Assembly: GCA_049587715.1 (NCBI GenBank)
Contig: JBAVEL010000169.1
Location: 1 to 30,779, forward strand
Source: JBAVEL01 sp049587715
GTDB lineage: Bacteria > Bacteroidota > Ignavibacteria > UBA10030 > UBA6906
Direction: 5' to 3'
Length of the DNA stretch: 30,779 nt
Positions 7,531-14,751 of this stretch are shown here, one piece after another. Numbering within the stretch: position 1 is the first letter of the stretch; every line of letters begins with the position of its first letter. The position numbers were made by a program, and so were the translations under genes. Under the pieces are notes generated by a model. That model did no database searches. It was not told the origin of the DNA and saw nothing but the letters and a program-made list of their open reading frames with translations.

Positions 7531-9075
7531 CTATTCCCATTCGATCGTGGCGGGCGGCTTGGAACTCACGTCATAGACAACCCTGTTCACCCCTGCCACC
7601 TCGTTGGTGATGCGGGAGGAAATGCGTTCCATCACCGCGTGGGGCATCCGGTACCAGTCTGCGGTCATCCCGTCCACGCTCGTGACCGCGCGGACGGCCA
7701 CGGTCGCCTCGTAGGTCCGGCCGTCCCCCATCACACCCACCGACCGGACGGGGAGCAGCACGACGAAGCCCTGCCAGATCTCCCGCTCCAGGCCCGCCTT
7801 CCGGATCTCCTCCCGGAATACTGCATCCGCTTCCCGGAGCAAACCCAGGCGCTCCCGCGTCACCTCCCCCAGCACGCGCACGGCCAGACCCGGGCCCGGG
7901 AACGGATGCCGCCAGATGAGCTCCGGCGGAAGACCCAGCATGGATCCCACCGCGCGCACCTCGTCTTTGAAAAGCTCCCGGAACGGCTCGATGAGCTTCA
8001 GGCGCATCCTCTCGGGCAGGCCTCCCACATTGTGGTGGGTTTTGATGGTGGCCGAAGGCCCGCGTGCGGGGGAGGATTCGATGACATCCGGATAGAGCGT
8101 GCCCTGCGCGAGGAACGCGGCGTTTTCGATCCGGACCGCCTCCTCTTCAAAGATGCGGATGAAGAGGCCCCCGATGATCCGCCTCTTGAGTTCCGGATCG
8201 GCCGCACCCGAGAGCGCATCCAGAAACCGGTCTCCCGCATCCACCGCCTTCAGCGGGATGCGGAAGGCATCCCGGAACATCTCAACCACGGAGGCGGATT
8301 CCCCCTTCCGCATCAGGCCGTTGTCTATGTGGATGCAGCAGAGCCGGTCCCCGACAGCCCGGTGGAGCAGAACCGCTGCCACCGAGGAGTCCACCCCTCC
8401 GCTCAGGGCGCAGATGACACGCCCCTCTCCCACGGTTGCGCGGATGTCCCGGAGGGCTTCCTCTATGAAGGCCCCCGCCCCCCATCCCCCCGCGCAACCG
8501 CATATCCGGTAGAGGAAATTCCCGAGGATCGCCCTGCCCGACACGGTGTGCGCCACCTCGGGATGAAACTGCACCCCGAAGATCCGCTTCTCCCGGTTCC
8601 GGATGGCGCAGATGGGGGCGTTGTCCGTGCAGGCGATGGCTTCGAAACCCGGGGGGATCGCCGTCAGGTGGTCCCCGTGGCTCATCCAGACCGATGTCCC
8701 GGTTCCCTCCAGACCCGCAAACAGATCCGCTCCCTCCTTCACCGACAGGAGGGCGTTCCCGTATTCCCGCCGGGCCGACCTGTCCACCCCTCCCCCGAGC
8801 TGCACCGCAATGAGCTGGAGACCGTAGCAGATACCCAGGACGGGAATACCCAGATCGTAGATCCGGGGGGACGGAATGGGAGCACCCGGCTCACCCGTGC
8901 TGTGGGGGCTCCCCGAGAGGATGATCCCCGCCGGATGCATCCGAGCGATGAGGTCCGGGTCCAGGTCGTAGCGGTGGATCTCCGAGTACACACCCAGCTC
9001 CCGCACTCTCCGGGCGATGAGCTGCGTGTACTGGGATCCGAAGTCCAGTATCAGGACGACTTCCGAGTGCTTCAT
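7531..9075 (-). CDS. guaA: GMP synthase (glutamine-hydrolysing)
   Basis: Converts XMP to GMP with ATP and glutamine, the last step of guanine nucleotide synthesis; cytosolic. Residues 1-200 are the class I glutamine amidotransferase domain: ILDFGSQYTQLIARRVRE, nucleophile Cys83 in LGICYGLQ, and His171/Glu173 in GVQFHPEVAHT. From about residue 215 comes the ATP pyrophosphatase domain with P-loop SGGVDS (225-230), and the C-terminal dimerisation domain ends in the typical TIEWE. The 514-residue length is standard. The ATG at 9075 is the only start at the point where homology begins. No Shine-Dalgarno sequence is visible before it, but a promoter sits at 9105-9133, giving a ~22-nt leader. The frame is open far upstream, but that part looks non-coding. 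Confidence 0.97.
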   Translation of the reverse strand: MKHSEVVLILDFGSQYTQLIARRVRELGVYSEIHRYDLDPDLIARMHPAGIILSGSPHSTGEPGAPIPSPRIYDLGIPVLGICYGLQLIAVQLGGGVDRSARREYGNALLSVKEGADLFAGLEGTGTSVWMSHGDHLTAIPPGFEAIACTDNAPICAIRNREKRIFGVQFHPEVAHTVSGRAILGNFLYRICGCAGGWGAGAFIEEALRDIRATVGEGRVICALSGGVDSSVAAVLLHRAVGDRLCCIHIDNGLMRKGESASVVEMFRDAFRIPLKAVDAGDRFLDALSGAADPELKRRIIGGLFIRIFEEEAVRIENAAFLAQGTLYPDVIESSPARGPSATIKTHHNVGGLPERMRLKLIEPFRELFKDEVRAVGSMLGLPPELIWRHPFPGPGLAVRVLGEVTRERLGLLREADAVFREEIRKAGLEREIWQGFVVLLPVRSVGVMGDGRTYEATVAVRAVTSVDGMTADWYRMPHAVMERISSRITNEVAGVNRVVYDVSSKPPATIEWE

Positions 9076-9104
9076 GAAGGAGACGGGGAAGGACGACGTG
9101 AGGC

Positions 9105-9133
9105 AATATAGCGAATGGGCCCCTCTTTCGAAA
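9105..9133 (-). promoter_or_regulatory. Promoter of guaA (TTTCGA-17-TATATT)
   Basis: On the minus strand TTTCGA (9128-9133) and TATATT (9105-9110) are 17 bp apart, with the expected transcription start near 9097-9098. The -10 matches the consensus at 5 of 6 positions, the -35 at 3 of 6. It falls in the short gap between the integrase remnant and guaA. Confidence 0.6.
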
Positions 9134-9155
9134 GGCGGGATGGAGCCCGCTTTTC

Positions 9156-9716
9156 TCAGACGGGCGGAAACAGCGCGGAAGAGGCTCCCCCCCTGCGCGT
9201 CCGGAAGAGGGACGCCGTCCCGATACCCGTCCGGATGCCTGCATCCCTCAGGGCTGATGCCAGGGCGGAGACTTCCATGTGGGGTCGAACCCGCATTCCG
9301 TCCAGGGTCCGCGGCGGGCGATGACAGGCGGGAAAGAGATAGAGGGCGTCCGCTCCGGGGCCGTCCCGGACGGCGCCCCCGTCCTGCCGGGCCAGGAGGC
9401 GGACGAACTTCATCTGCTCCAGGAGGTCCGGAAGAACGGCTGCGGGGATGGGCGTCTCCCGGGGTGGATTCCCGGCGGCGCCCCGTACCCTGATGCACAC
9501 CCTGCCGGCATCCACATCCCGGACCCGGAGGGAAACGCATTCCCGCAGACTCAGGCCCGCCCCGTACAGGAGGCAGCCCATGAGGCGGGCGGTCCCCCGC
9601 ATGGCCGAGAGAAGACCCGCAAGCTCCCGTTCCTCCAGCACCCTGGGGGACGGGGAGACCGCTGTCGGGCGGCCGGGAGGGGGAACCCGGGATTTCCTGC
9701 GGAATTGCGTTTGCAC
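9156..9716 (-). pseudogene. Degenerate integron-integrase-like tyrosine recombinase remnant
   Basis: The frame resembles the catalytic half of IntI-type tyrosine recombinases. Matching segments are RVLEERELAGLLSAM, LMGCLLYGAGLSLRECVSL followed by RVRDVD, VRGAAGNPPRETPIP, LLEQMKFVRLL and LYLFPACHRPP, then ALASALRDAGI. In functional relatives these read roughly LLYGSGLRxSECLxLRVKD, a GKG motif with catalytic Lys, and AGI...HTLRHSFATHLL. Here the first catalytic Arg is Ser, the Lys position is Ala, and the frame ends before the HxxR and the Tyr. The N-terminal SAM-like domain is also missing. I found no continuation of the HTLRHSF region in the other minus-strand frames. A GTG at 9716 with a possible promoter at 9724-9752 is the best start; the frame is open to 9833. 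It is recombination-dead, and either a remnant or a repurposed DNA-binding fragment. Confidence 0.6.
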
Positions 9717-9723
9717 CTGCGAA

Positions 9724-9752
9724 TTGATACTTTGGGGGGTCTTCTCTTCCAA
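9724..9752 (-). promoter_or_regulatory. Possible promoter of the integrase remnant (TTGGAA-17-TATCAA)
   Basis: On the minus strand TTGGAA (9747-9752) and TATCAA (9724-9729) are spaced by 17 bp. Transcription would begin near 9716-9717, at the in-frame GTG, so a leaderless message is possible. Each hexamer matches the consensus at 4 of 6 positions, so this is suggestive only. Confidence 0.3.
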
Positions 9753-9798
9753 ACGCACGCGCGTAACACTCCCCCCGGGGAATCCCGGCGGGAAAACC

Positions 9799-9806
9799 GG
9801 AAAGGG
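9799..9806 (+). promoter_or_regulatory. Ribosome-binding site before the proposed CTG start of the methyltransferase
   Basis: GGAAAGGG ends 5 nt before the CTG at 9812. No ATG, GTG or TTG occurs in this frame between the preceding stop (9764-9766) and the ATG at 9995, while the encoded protein is family-like from about 9830 on. Confidence 0.5.
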
Positions 9807-9811
9807 ACCCT

Positions 9812-10693
9812 CTGGCACGGCGCTCCAGAACAAGCAGATTCGGAACCGGCTCCCGGATCAGCCACGACTCTTCGGCCTACTACAGTTCCCGGCTCTACCG
9901 GGAACTCCCGCCCGGCGGTTCTCCTCCGTCGGGCCCGGCCAACCCGTTCCCCGACGCCTGCGCCAACAGGATCTTCCAGGGAAGCGCGGAGAAGATGTCC
10001 CATCTCCCGGACAATTCCGTGCACCTCATGGTCACCTCCCCCCCCTACAACGTGTCCAAGGAGTACGATGCCGATCTCTCCCTCGGGGAATACAGGGAGC
10101 TGCTCGCCAGGGTCTTCGGGGAAACCCACCGGGTGCTCGTGGACGGGGGAAGGGCCTGCGTGAACGTGGCCAACGTGGGACGGAAACCCTACATCCCCCT
10201 GGCGGACCACGTCTCGGGACTCATGCGGGAGGCGGGATTCCTCATGCGGGGGGAGATCATCTGGAACAAGGGGGCGGGGGCGGGGGTCTCCATGGCCTGG
10301 GGGAGCTGGTGCTCCGCCGCCAACCCCGTCCTGCGGGACACGCACGAGTACATCCTGGTGTTCTCGAAGGGCTCCTTCGCCCGCCGGAAGCCGGGTCCCG
10401 GCGCCGACACCATCACCCGGGACCAGTTCATGGAGTGGACCCGATCGGTCTGGTCCCTCAATCCCGAGTCGGCCCGGAAGGTGGGCCACCCCGCCCCCTT
10501 CCCCCCCGAGCTCCCGTCCCGGCTCATCCAGCTCTACAGCTTCCGGAACGATGTGGTGCTGGACCCCTTCATGGGAAGCGGAACGACGGCCCTTGCGGCG
10601 CTGGATGCCGGGAGGCGCTATGTGGGATACGAAATCAAGCCCGAGTATGTGCAGCGGGCCGAAGAGCGGATAGCCCGGCGCGCCCGTTCTTGA
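9812..10693 (+). CDS. Site-specific DNA methyltransferase (N6-adenine or N4-cytosine, beta class), apparent CTG start
   Basis: SAM-dependent DNA amino-methyltransferase. With a start at 9812 it has 293 residues. Motif IV TSPPYN is at residues 75-80 (SPPY 76-79) and motif I DPFMGSGTT at 251-259, followed by YVGYEI. The order IV, target-recognition region, I is that of the beta class. The ATG at 9995 would give 232 residues, but the 60 residues before it are also family-like (TSRFGTGSRISHDSSAYYSS, then RLYREL, then ACANRIFQGSAEKM). The frame has no ATG, GTG or TTG there. CTG at 9812 has GGAAAGGG 5 nt upstream and is the best candidate; a frameshift or sequencing error is the alternative. No restriction endonuclease lies nearby, so it is an orphan methyltransferase by context. 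It is divergent from the decayed integrase, which hints at past mobility. The target sequence is unknown. Confidence 0.85.
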   Translation: MARRSRTSRFGTGSRISHDSSAYYSSRLYRELPPGGSPPSGPANPFPDACANRIFQGSAEKMSHLPDNSVHLMVTSPPYNVSKEYDADLSLGEYRELLARVFGETHRVLVDGGRACVNVANVGRKPYIPLADHVSGLMREAGFLMRGEIIWNKGAGAGVSMAWGSWCSAANPVLRDTHEYILVFSKGSFARRKPGPGADTITRDQFMEWTRSVWSLNPESARKVGHPAPFPPELPSRLIQLYSFRNDVVLDPFMGSGTTALAALDAGRRYVGYEIKPEYVQRAEERIARRARS

Positions 10694-10763
10694 CTGTCAC
10701 GGGGGCATTCCGCTTCTTGGGCGGAGGGTTGCGGAGGATGGATTCGACAACGGGGAGAACGGC

Positions 10764-11240
10764 ATGATGGAACACCGCGCCATACAGGACTACTACCCGG
10801 AAGAGTTGAGCCACTGCTACGGCTGCGGGCGGCTCAACCCGGACGGGTACCGTCTGAGGAGCGCCTGGGACGGCGAGGAGACCGTGGCGCACTTCATGCC
10901 GCTCCCCGCCCACACAGCCGTCCCCGGGTACGTCTACGGGGGCCTCATCGCCTCCCTGCTGGACTGCCACGGTACGGGCACGGCCGCGGCCGCTTCCTAC
11001 CGGGCCGAGGGACGCGACATGGACACGCTCCCCCCGCTCCGGTTCGTCACCGCCTCCCTTCATGTGGACTACCTGCGGCCCACACCCATGGGTGTGTTGC
11101 TGGAACTCCGGGGGCGGGCCGAGGAGGTGACTGAAAGGAAGGTGATTGTCCGGGCCGCGCTGGCGGCGGGGGGGGAGCTGTGCGCCCGGGGAACGGTGAT
11201 TGCCGTGCGCATGCCCGCACACATGCTCCCGCGGGTCTGA
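10764..11240 (+). CDS. PaaI/hotdog-fold thioesterase family protein
   Basis: A 158-residue single hotdog-domain protein, probably a cytosolic acyl-CoA thioesterase. The N-terminal CYGCGRLNPDGYRL (C18 onward) is the CFGCG-x-NP-x-G-L motif common in this group, and YVYGGLIASLLDCHG (57-70, acidic Asp67) is the active-site helix region. The segment ASLHVDYLRPTPMG, then the ELRGRAEEVTERKVIVRAAL strand pair, completes the fold. The family hydrolyses acyl-CoA thioesters; the acyl group here cannot be told. The start is ATG 10764, 6 nt after GGGGAG, with a second ATG at 10767. It lies 70 bp after the DNA methyltransferase and 39 bp before the next gene. Confidence 0.85.
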   Translation: MMEHRAIQDYYPEELSHCYGCGRLNPDGYRLRSAWDGEETVAHFMPLPAHTAVPGYVYGGLIASLLDCHGTGTAAAASYRAEGRDMDTLPPLRFVTASLHVDYLRPTPMGVLLELRGRAEEVTERKVIVRAALAAGGELCARGTVIAVRMPAHMLPRV

Positions 11241-11279
11241 CCGTCGGCGCCCGGATCACGCACACACAGCGAGGAACCC

Positions 11280-11726
11280 ATGCCGTTCAGCCGGAAGTAC
11301 TTCCCCGGGACCAACTTCATCCTCACCCGCGTGCACGGCTGCATCGACGACGCCCAGCTTCTGGACCACGTCCGATCCCTGAACGCCGAGGCGCGGGAGT
11401 GGAGGGCGGCCAGGGAGGTCGCCGATTGCCGGGACTTGGGAGACATCAGCCGGCTCACCGTCCAGGGGACCACCGAGGCCGCCCGGCTTGAGAAGGGTCA
11501 ACCCCGCTGCATCGGGGGACGCCTTGCCATCGTGGTCCCGGAAGGCGGGGCGGCCTTCGGCATGGGACGGGCCTATGCCTCCGTGGCCGAGCTGGCCCGC
11601 GGACACGCCATCGTGACCCTCTCCCTCTCCGAGTCGCTCCGCTGGCTGGGTTTTCCGGAGGCGGAGCTGACCGCCCTGGAAGACCTCATCAATGCCGAAC
11701 GGCCCCGGAAAGAGGGGGCCGTCTGA
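11280..11726 (+). CDS. SpoIIAA/STAS-like small protein of unknown function
   Basis: A 148-residue soluble protein without signal peptide or membrane segment. Its pattern resembles uncharacterised SpoIIAA-like (STAS/SEC14 fold) proteins: an opening strand (TNFILTRVHGCIDDAQLLDH), a central strand carrying an aspartate (REVADCRDLGDISRLTV), then RLAIVVPEGGAAFGMGRAY and a closing acidic helix, SESLRWLGFPEAE. Such proteins are often found next to lipoproteins and regulators, with no known reaction. The start is ATG 11280 with GAGG a few bases upstream. The stop TGA at 11724-11726 abuts the region leading into the lipoprotein gene, so co-translation is likely. The fold assignment is a pattern match by eye and only moderately secure. 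Confidence 0.7.
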   Translation: MPFSRKYFPGTNFILTRVHGCIDDAQLLDHVRSLNAEAREWRAAREVADCRDLGDISRLTVQGTTEAARLEKGQPRCIGGRLAIVVPEGGAAFGMGRAYASVAELARGHAIVTLSLSESLRWLGFPEAELTALEDLINAERPRKEGAV

Positions 11727-11797
11727 TGCGCGCCCGCGGGCCCGGCCCCCCGAGCATGCCCCGCGCCCCGAAGGCCGCAGAAGGGAGCCGACATCCC

Positions 11798-12382
11798 ATG
11801 ACACAAGCCCGCAGGGCGGCCGCCCTGATCCCGGCCCTCTGGGCGCTGAGCCTGGCGGGATGTTCCTCCGTCACAACACTCCTTCCCCTTCGGGGGGGGG
11901 CCGATGAGGCCCGGATGGCGCGCTACGAGGGAACCTGGCTCATGGAGGATCGGGTGATTCACGTGCGCCGGCCCGACAGCGGGGCCGTACGGCTGGCCGC
12001 CCTGGAATGGGGCCGGGGGGGGTTCCGCATGGAGCAGGGAGAGATGTACGTGACCCAGGCCGGAGACCCGGACTACCTTTCCGTCCGGCTCTGCGAAAAG
12101 GGGGAATGGATGGAGAGCTACTACCTGCTGCTGGCGCGCTTCACCGACGGGGGGGACCTGATCCTCTGGGCTCCGCTCCAGGATTCGTTCCTGGACGCCC
12201 TCCGGCGGGGGGAGCTCCCGGGCCGCACGGCGGGTACCGGCCTCCCGGGGGAGTCCGTCCTCCTGACCGGCCCTCCCGATTCCCTCCTCGGCTTCCTCCG
12301 CCGGCGTGGTGCGGAGGAGACCTTCGACCTCCTCTCCCCGATGATCCTGCGGCGGCTCCCCCCTTCCCCGCCCGGGCCTTAG
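11798..12382 (+). CDS. Hypothetical lipoprotein
   Basis: An unrecognised exported lipoprotein of 194 residues. The start at the ATG at 11798 is chosen over the in-frame ATGs at 11726 and 11756. It gives a compact signal peptide, MTQARRAAALIPALWALSLA, with lipobox LAGC (Cys22), and AGGGAG lies about 10 nt upstream. The mature part contains YEGTWLMEDRVIHVRR, then GFRMEQGEMYVTQAGDPDYL, WMESYYLLLARFTDGGDLIL and a Pro-rich tail. The motif sequence suggests a small beta-sheet domain that reports on or binds a ligand, but no known family was recognised. It follows the SpoIIAA-like gene by 71 bp and is convergent with the GTPase gene, leaving 15 bp between the stops. Confidence 0.75.
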   Translation: MTQARRAAALIPALWALSLAGCSSVTTLLPLRGGADEARMARYEGTWLMEDRVIHVRRPDSGAVRLAALEWGRGGFRMEQGEMYVTQAGDPDYLSVRLCEKGEWMESYYLLLARFTDGGDLILWAPLQDSFLDALRRGELPGRTAGTGLPGESVLLTGPPDSLLGFLRRRGAEETFDLLSPMILRRLPPSPPGP

Positions 12383-12397
12383 CCCCCCGGGGACTGC

Positions 12398-13750
12398 TCA
12401 GCGCCGCGCCCGGGAGCTCTTTGGCTTCCGGACCCTCTTCAGGAACCGGTCCAGCACGGAGGCAAGGTCCGGCTTTCCCTCTTCCTTGAGGGTGTACTGC
12501 ACCCGGACCGAGGGTTTCCCGAGTGTGATGACCCTGCGCAGGTCGATGGGGGTTCCCACCACAACCGTATCCGCGGGAACCCGTGCGATGGTCGCCTCCA
12601 GGTCCTTCATCTGTTTCTCTCCGTACCCCATGGCGGGGAGGAGAGCCCCCGTGGAGGGGTAGGCGCGGAACGTCTCGGCAATCGACTTCACCGCCCAGGG
12701 GCGGGGATCCACGATCTCGGCGGCCCCGTAGGTGCGGGCCGCCAGGACCCCGGCCCCGAAGCTCATGTCTCCGTGCGTCAGGGTGGGCCCGTCTTCGATC
12801 ACCAGGACGCGTTTCCCGCGAATGGCGGCCTCATCGTCCACCGTGATGGCCGAAGCAGCCCGTATCACGGTCGCCCGGCTGTTCACCGAGCGGATGTTCC
12901 GGAGGACCGTCTCGACATTTTCCCTGGGAGCGGAGTCGATCTTGTTCACCACCACCACGTCCGCCAGGCGGAGGTTCACGGCTCCCGGGTAATACGAGAG
13001 CTCGTGCCCGGGCCGGTGCGGATCCGCAACCGTGATTGTCAGATCCGGCCGGTAGAAGGAGAGATCGTTGTTTCCCCCGTCCCACACGATGACGTCGGCT
13101 TCCTTCTCCGCCTTCCGCAGGATGGCCCCGTAATCCACTCCCGAATAGATGATCGTCCCCTGGACGATGTGCGGCTCGTACTCCTCCATCTCCTCCACCG
13201 TGCACCGGTGCTTGCGGAGGTCTCCGATGGAGGCAAAGCGCTGGACCCGCTGCCGCACCAGATCCCCGTAGGGCATCGGGTGCCGCACCGCCACCACGCG
13301 CAGGCCCCTCCGGTGGAGATGCGCGCACACGGCGCGCGATGTCTGGCTTTTGCCCGAGCCCGTCCGTACCGCCACCACCGCCACAACCGGCACGGCGGAC
13401 TCCAGCATCGTCTCCCGGGCCCCCAGCAGGCGGAACGAAGCCCCGCAGGCGGTCGTCAGGGAGGCCCGTTCCATCACATACGGGAAGCTCACGTCGGAGT
13501 AGGAGAAGACCACCTCATCCACCTCCAGACGGCGGATCAGTTCCGGCAGCTCCTTCTCGGGCCGGATCGGAATGCCCCGGCCATAGAGCCGGCCGGCCAG
13601 GGCAGCCGGGTACTTCCGCCCGTCGATGTTGGGGATCTGCGTCGCGGTGAAGGCCACAACCTCATAGCGCCGGTTGTTCCTGTACACGGTGTTGAAGTTG
13701 TGAAAATCCCGGCCGGCCGCTCCCATGATGAGCACCCTGGTCCGCCTCAT
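12398..13750 (-). CDS. Cyclic 2,3-diphosphoglycerate synthetase-like P-loop GTPase
   Basis: A 450-residue cytosolic protein of the family that includes archaeal cyclic 2,3-diphosphoglycerate synthetase. It opens with RRTRVLIMGAAGRDFHNFNT and a Rossmann-like N-terminal domain, followed by a P-loop GSGKSQTS (131-138), VIVWDGGNNDLSFYRPDLTI, then VVVVNKID (NKID 269-272) and GPTLTHGDMSFGAG. The archaeal enzyme closes the phosphoanhydride ring of 2,3-diphosphoglycerate with ATP. The bacterial relatives, as far as I know, are uncharacterised, so the substrate here is open. The start at 13750 is fixed by AGGGAGG (13755-13761) 4 nt upstream. It is the last gene of the run OTC, carbamate kinase, this gene, 40 bp after carbamate kinase, which suggests a role tied to carbamoyl phosphate or citrulline breakdown. 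Confidence 0.8.
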   Translation of the reverse strand: MRRTRVLIMGAAGRDFHNFNTVYRNNRRYEVVAFTATQIPNIDGRKYPAALAGRLYGRGIPIRPEKELPELIRRLEVDEVVFSYSDVSFPYVMERASLTTACGASFRLLGARETMLESAVPVVAVVAVRTGSGKSQTSRAVCAHLHRRGLRVVAVRHPMPYGDLVRQRVQRFASIGDLRKHRCTVEEMEEYEPHIVQGTIIYSGVDYGAILRKAEKEADVIVWDGGNNDLSFYRPDLTITVADPHRPGHELSYYPGAVNLRLADVVVVNKIDSAPRENVETVLRNIRSVNSRATVIRAASAITVDDEAAIRGKRVLVIEDGPTLTHGDMSFGAGVLAARTYGAAEIVDPRPWAVKSIAETFRAYPSTGALLPAMGYGEKQMKDLEATIARVPADTVVVGTPIDLRRVITLGKPSVRVQYTLKEEGKPDLASVLDRFLKRVRKPKSSRARR

Positions 13751-13790
13751 GCGTCCTCCCTGTACGTCCTGTGGTGTGTGGTCAACATTC

Positions 13791-14750
13791 TCATCCGCCC
13801 CCCCCCGTCCCTGCATCGGAATGGATGTGGGTCCCCGCCCTGCCGCGGGTTCCCGCAAACAGGTGGTCCATGTCGGTGACGACCACCTCCCGTCCTCCCT
13901 GCTGCAGGTAGTCCAGGGCCGCCTCCACCTTCGGCCCCATGCTCCCCTCGGGGAACTGCCCCGCATCGAGGTGGCTCCGCGCCGTGGCGGCGTCCATCCT
14001 GTCGATGGGGCGCTGGGAGGGCTTCCCGTAGTCCAGGAAGACCCGCTCCTCCCCCGTCACGATGGCAAACAGATCCGCCCCCAGCCCTCCCGCCAGGAGG
14101 GCGGAGGTCAGGTCCTTGTCAATCACCGCCTCCACCCCCTTGGAGATATCGTGGTCGTTCGACACCGGCACTCCTCCTCCTCCTCCGGCAATCACCACCA
14201 GATGCCGCTCCACGCACGCCCGGATGGCCTCCATCTCGATGATTTCCACGGGGCGGGGGGAGGGCACCACGCGGCGGAACCCCTTGCGGGGAATCTCCTT
14301 CATGATCCAGCCCAGCTCCGCCTGCTGGCGCTCCGCATCCGCCCTCCTGTAGAACGGCCCCACGGGCTTGGTGGGGTTGGTGAACGCGGGATCCCGCATG
14401 TCCACCCGGACCTGGGTCACCAGGGCCGCCACCGGAATCCGGAGCCCCTCCCGCTGCATCACCTGCCAGAGGGCGTACTGCAGCATGTACCCGATCTCCC
14501 CCTGCGTGGAGGCCACGCAGCAGTCATAGGGAAGGCGGTAGGCGTGGGCGGAGGCCTTCTCCGACCGGATCAGCGCCGCCCCCACCTGGGGGCCGTTCCC
14601 GTGCGTGAGCACCACCCGGTCGCCCGCCTTGAGGAGCTGGACCACGGAGACCGCGGTGGTCATGGCGTTCCGGAACTGTTCCTCCGCCGTTCCCTCCTGC
14701 CCTTCCCGGATCAGGGCGTTGCCGCCCACCGCCACCAGTACCAGGGCCAC
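13791..14750 (-). CDS. arcC: Carbamate kinase
   Basis: Transfers the phosphate of carbamoyl phosphate to ADP, releasing ATP and carbamate; cytosolic. It shows the amino acid kinase fold throughout: LVAVGGNALIREGQEGT at the start, VLTHGNGPQVG, STQGEIGYMLQYALW, RRVVPSPRPVEIIE, VIAGGGGGVPV, KGVEAVIDKDLTSALLA, and FPEGSMGPKVEAAL near the end. The 319-residue length is standard. The start is a GTG at 14750, one base after the OTC stop codon, so the two are translationally coupled. That coupling supports a catabolic pathway: citrulline to ornithine plus carbamoyl phosphate, then ATP. Confidence 0.96.
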   Translation of the reverse strand: MALVLVAVGGNALIREGQEGTAEEQFRNAMTTAVSVVQLLKAGDRVVLTHGNGPQVGAALIRSEKASAHAYRLPYDCCVASTQGEIGYMLQYALWQVMQREGLRIPVAALVTQVRVDMRDPAFTNPTKPVGPFYRRADAERQQAELGWIMKEIPRKGFRRVVPSPRPVEIIEMEAIRACVERHLVVIAGGGGGVPVSNDHDISKGVEAVIDKDLTSALLAGGLGADLFAIVTGEERVFLDYGKPSQRPIDRMDAATARSHLDAGQFPEGSMGPKVEAALDYLQQGGREVVVTDMDHLFAGTRGRAGTHIHSDAGTGGGG

Positions 14751-14751
14751 G

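Noticed and set aside
6820..9111. Long plus-strand open frame opposite guaA and the UbiD-family gene
   Set aside because: Low-complexity product rich in Arg, Pro, Gly and His; the opposite strand encodes two clear enzymes.
9076..9540. N-terminal extension of GuaA in the open frame up to 9540
   Set aside because: The extra 155 residues have no domain pattern, overlap the integrase remnant in another phase, and a promoter with TATATT lies inside them.
9700..9800. attI/attC sites next to the integrase remnant
   Set aside because: No pair of core sites with a foldable attC shape could be recognised by eye, and the following plus-strand genes are not a cassette-like array.
9279..10767. Plus-strand open frames covering the integrase remnant and methyltransferase in other phases
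   Set aside because: They lack family patterns; the methyltransferase frame with TSPPYN and DPFMGSGTT is the real one.
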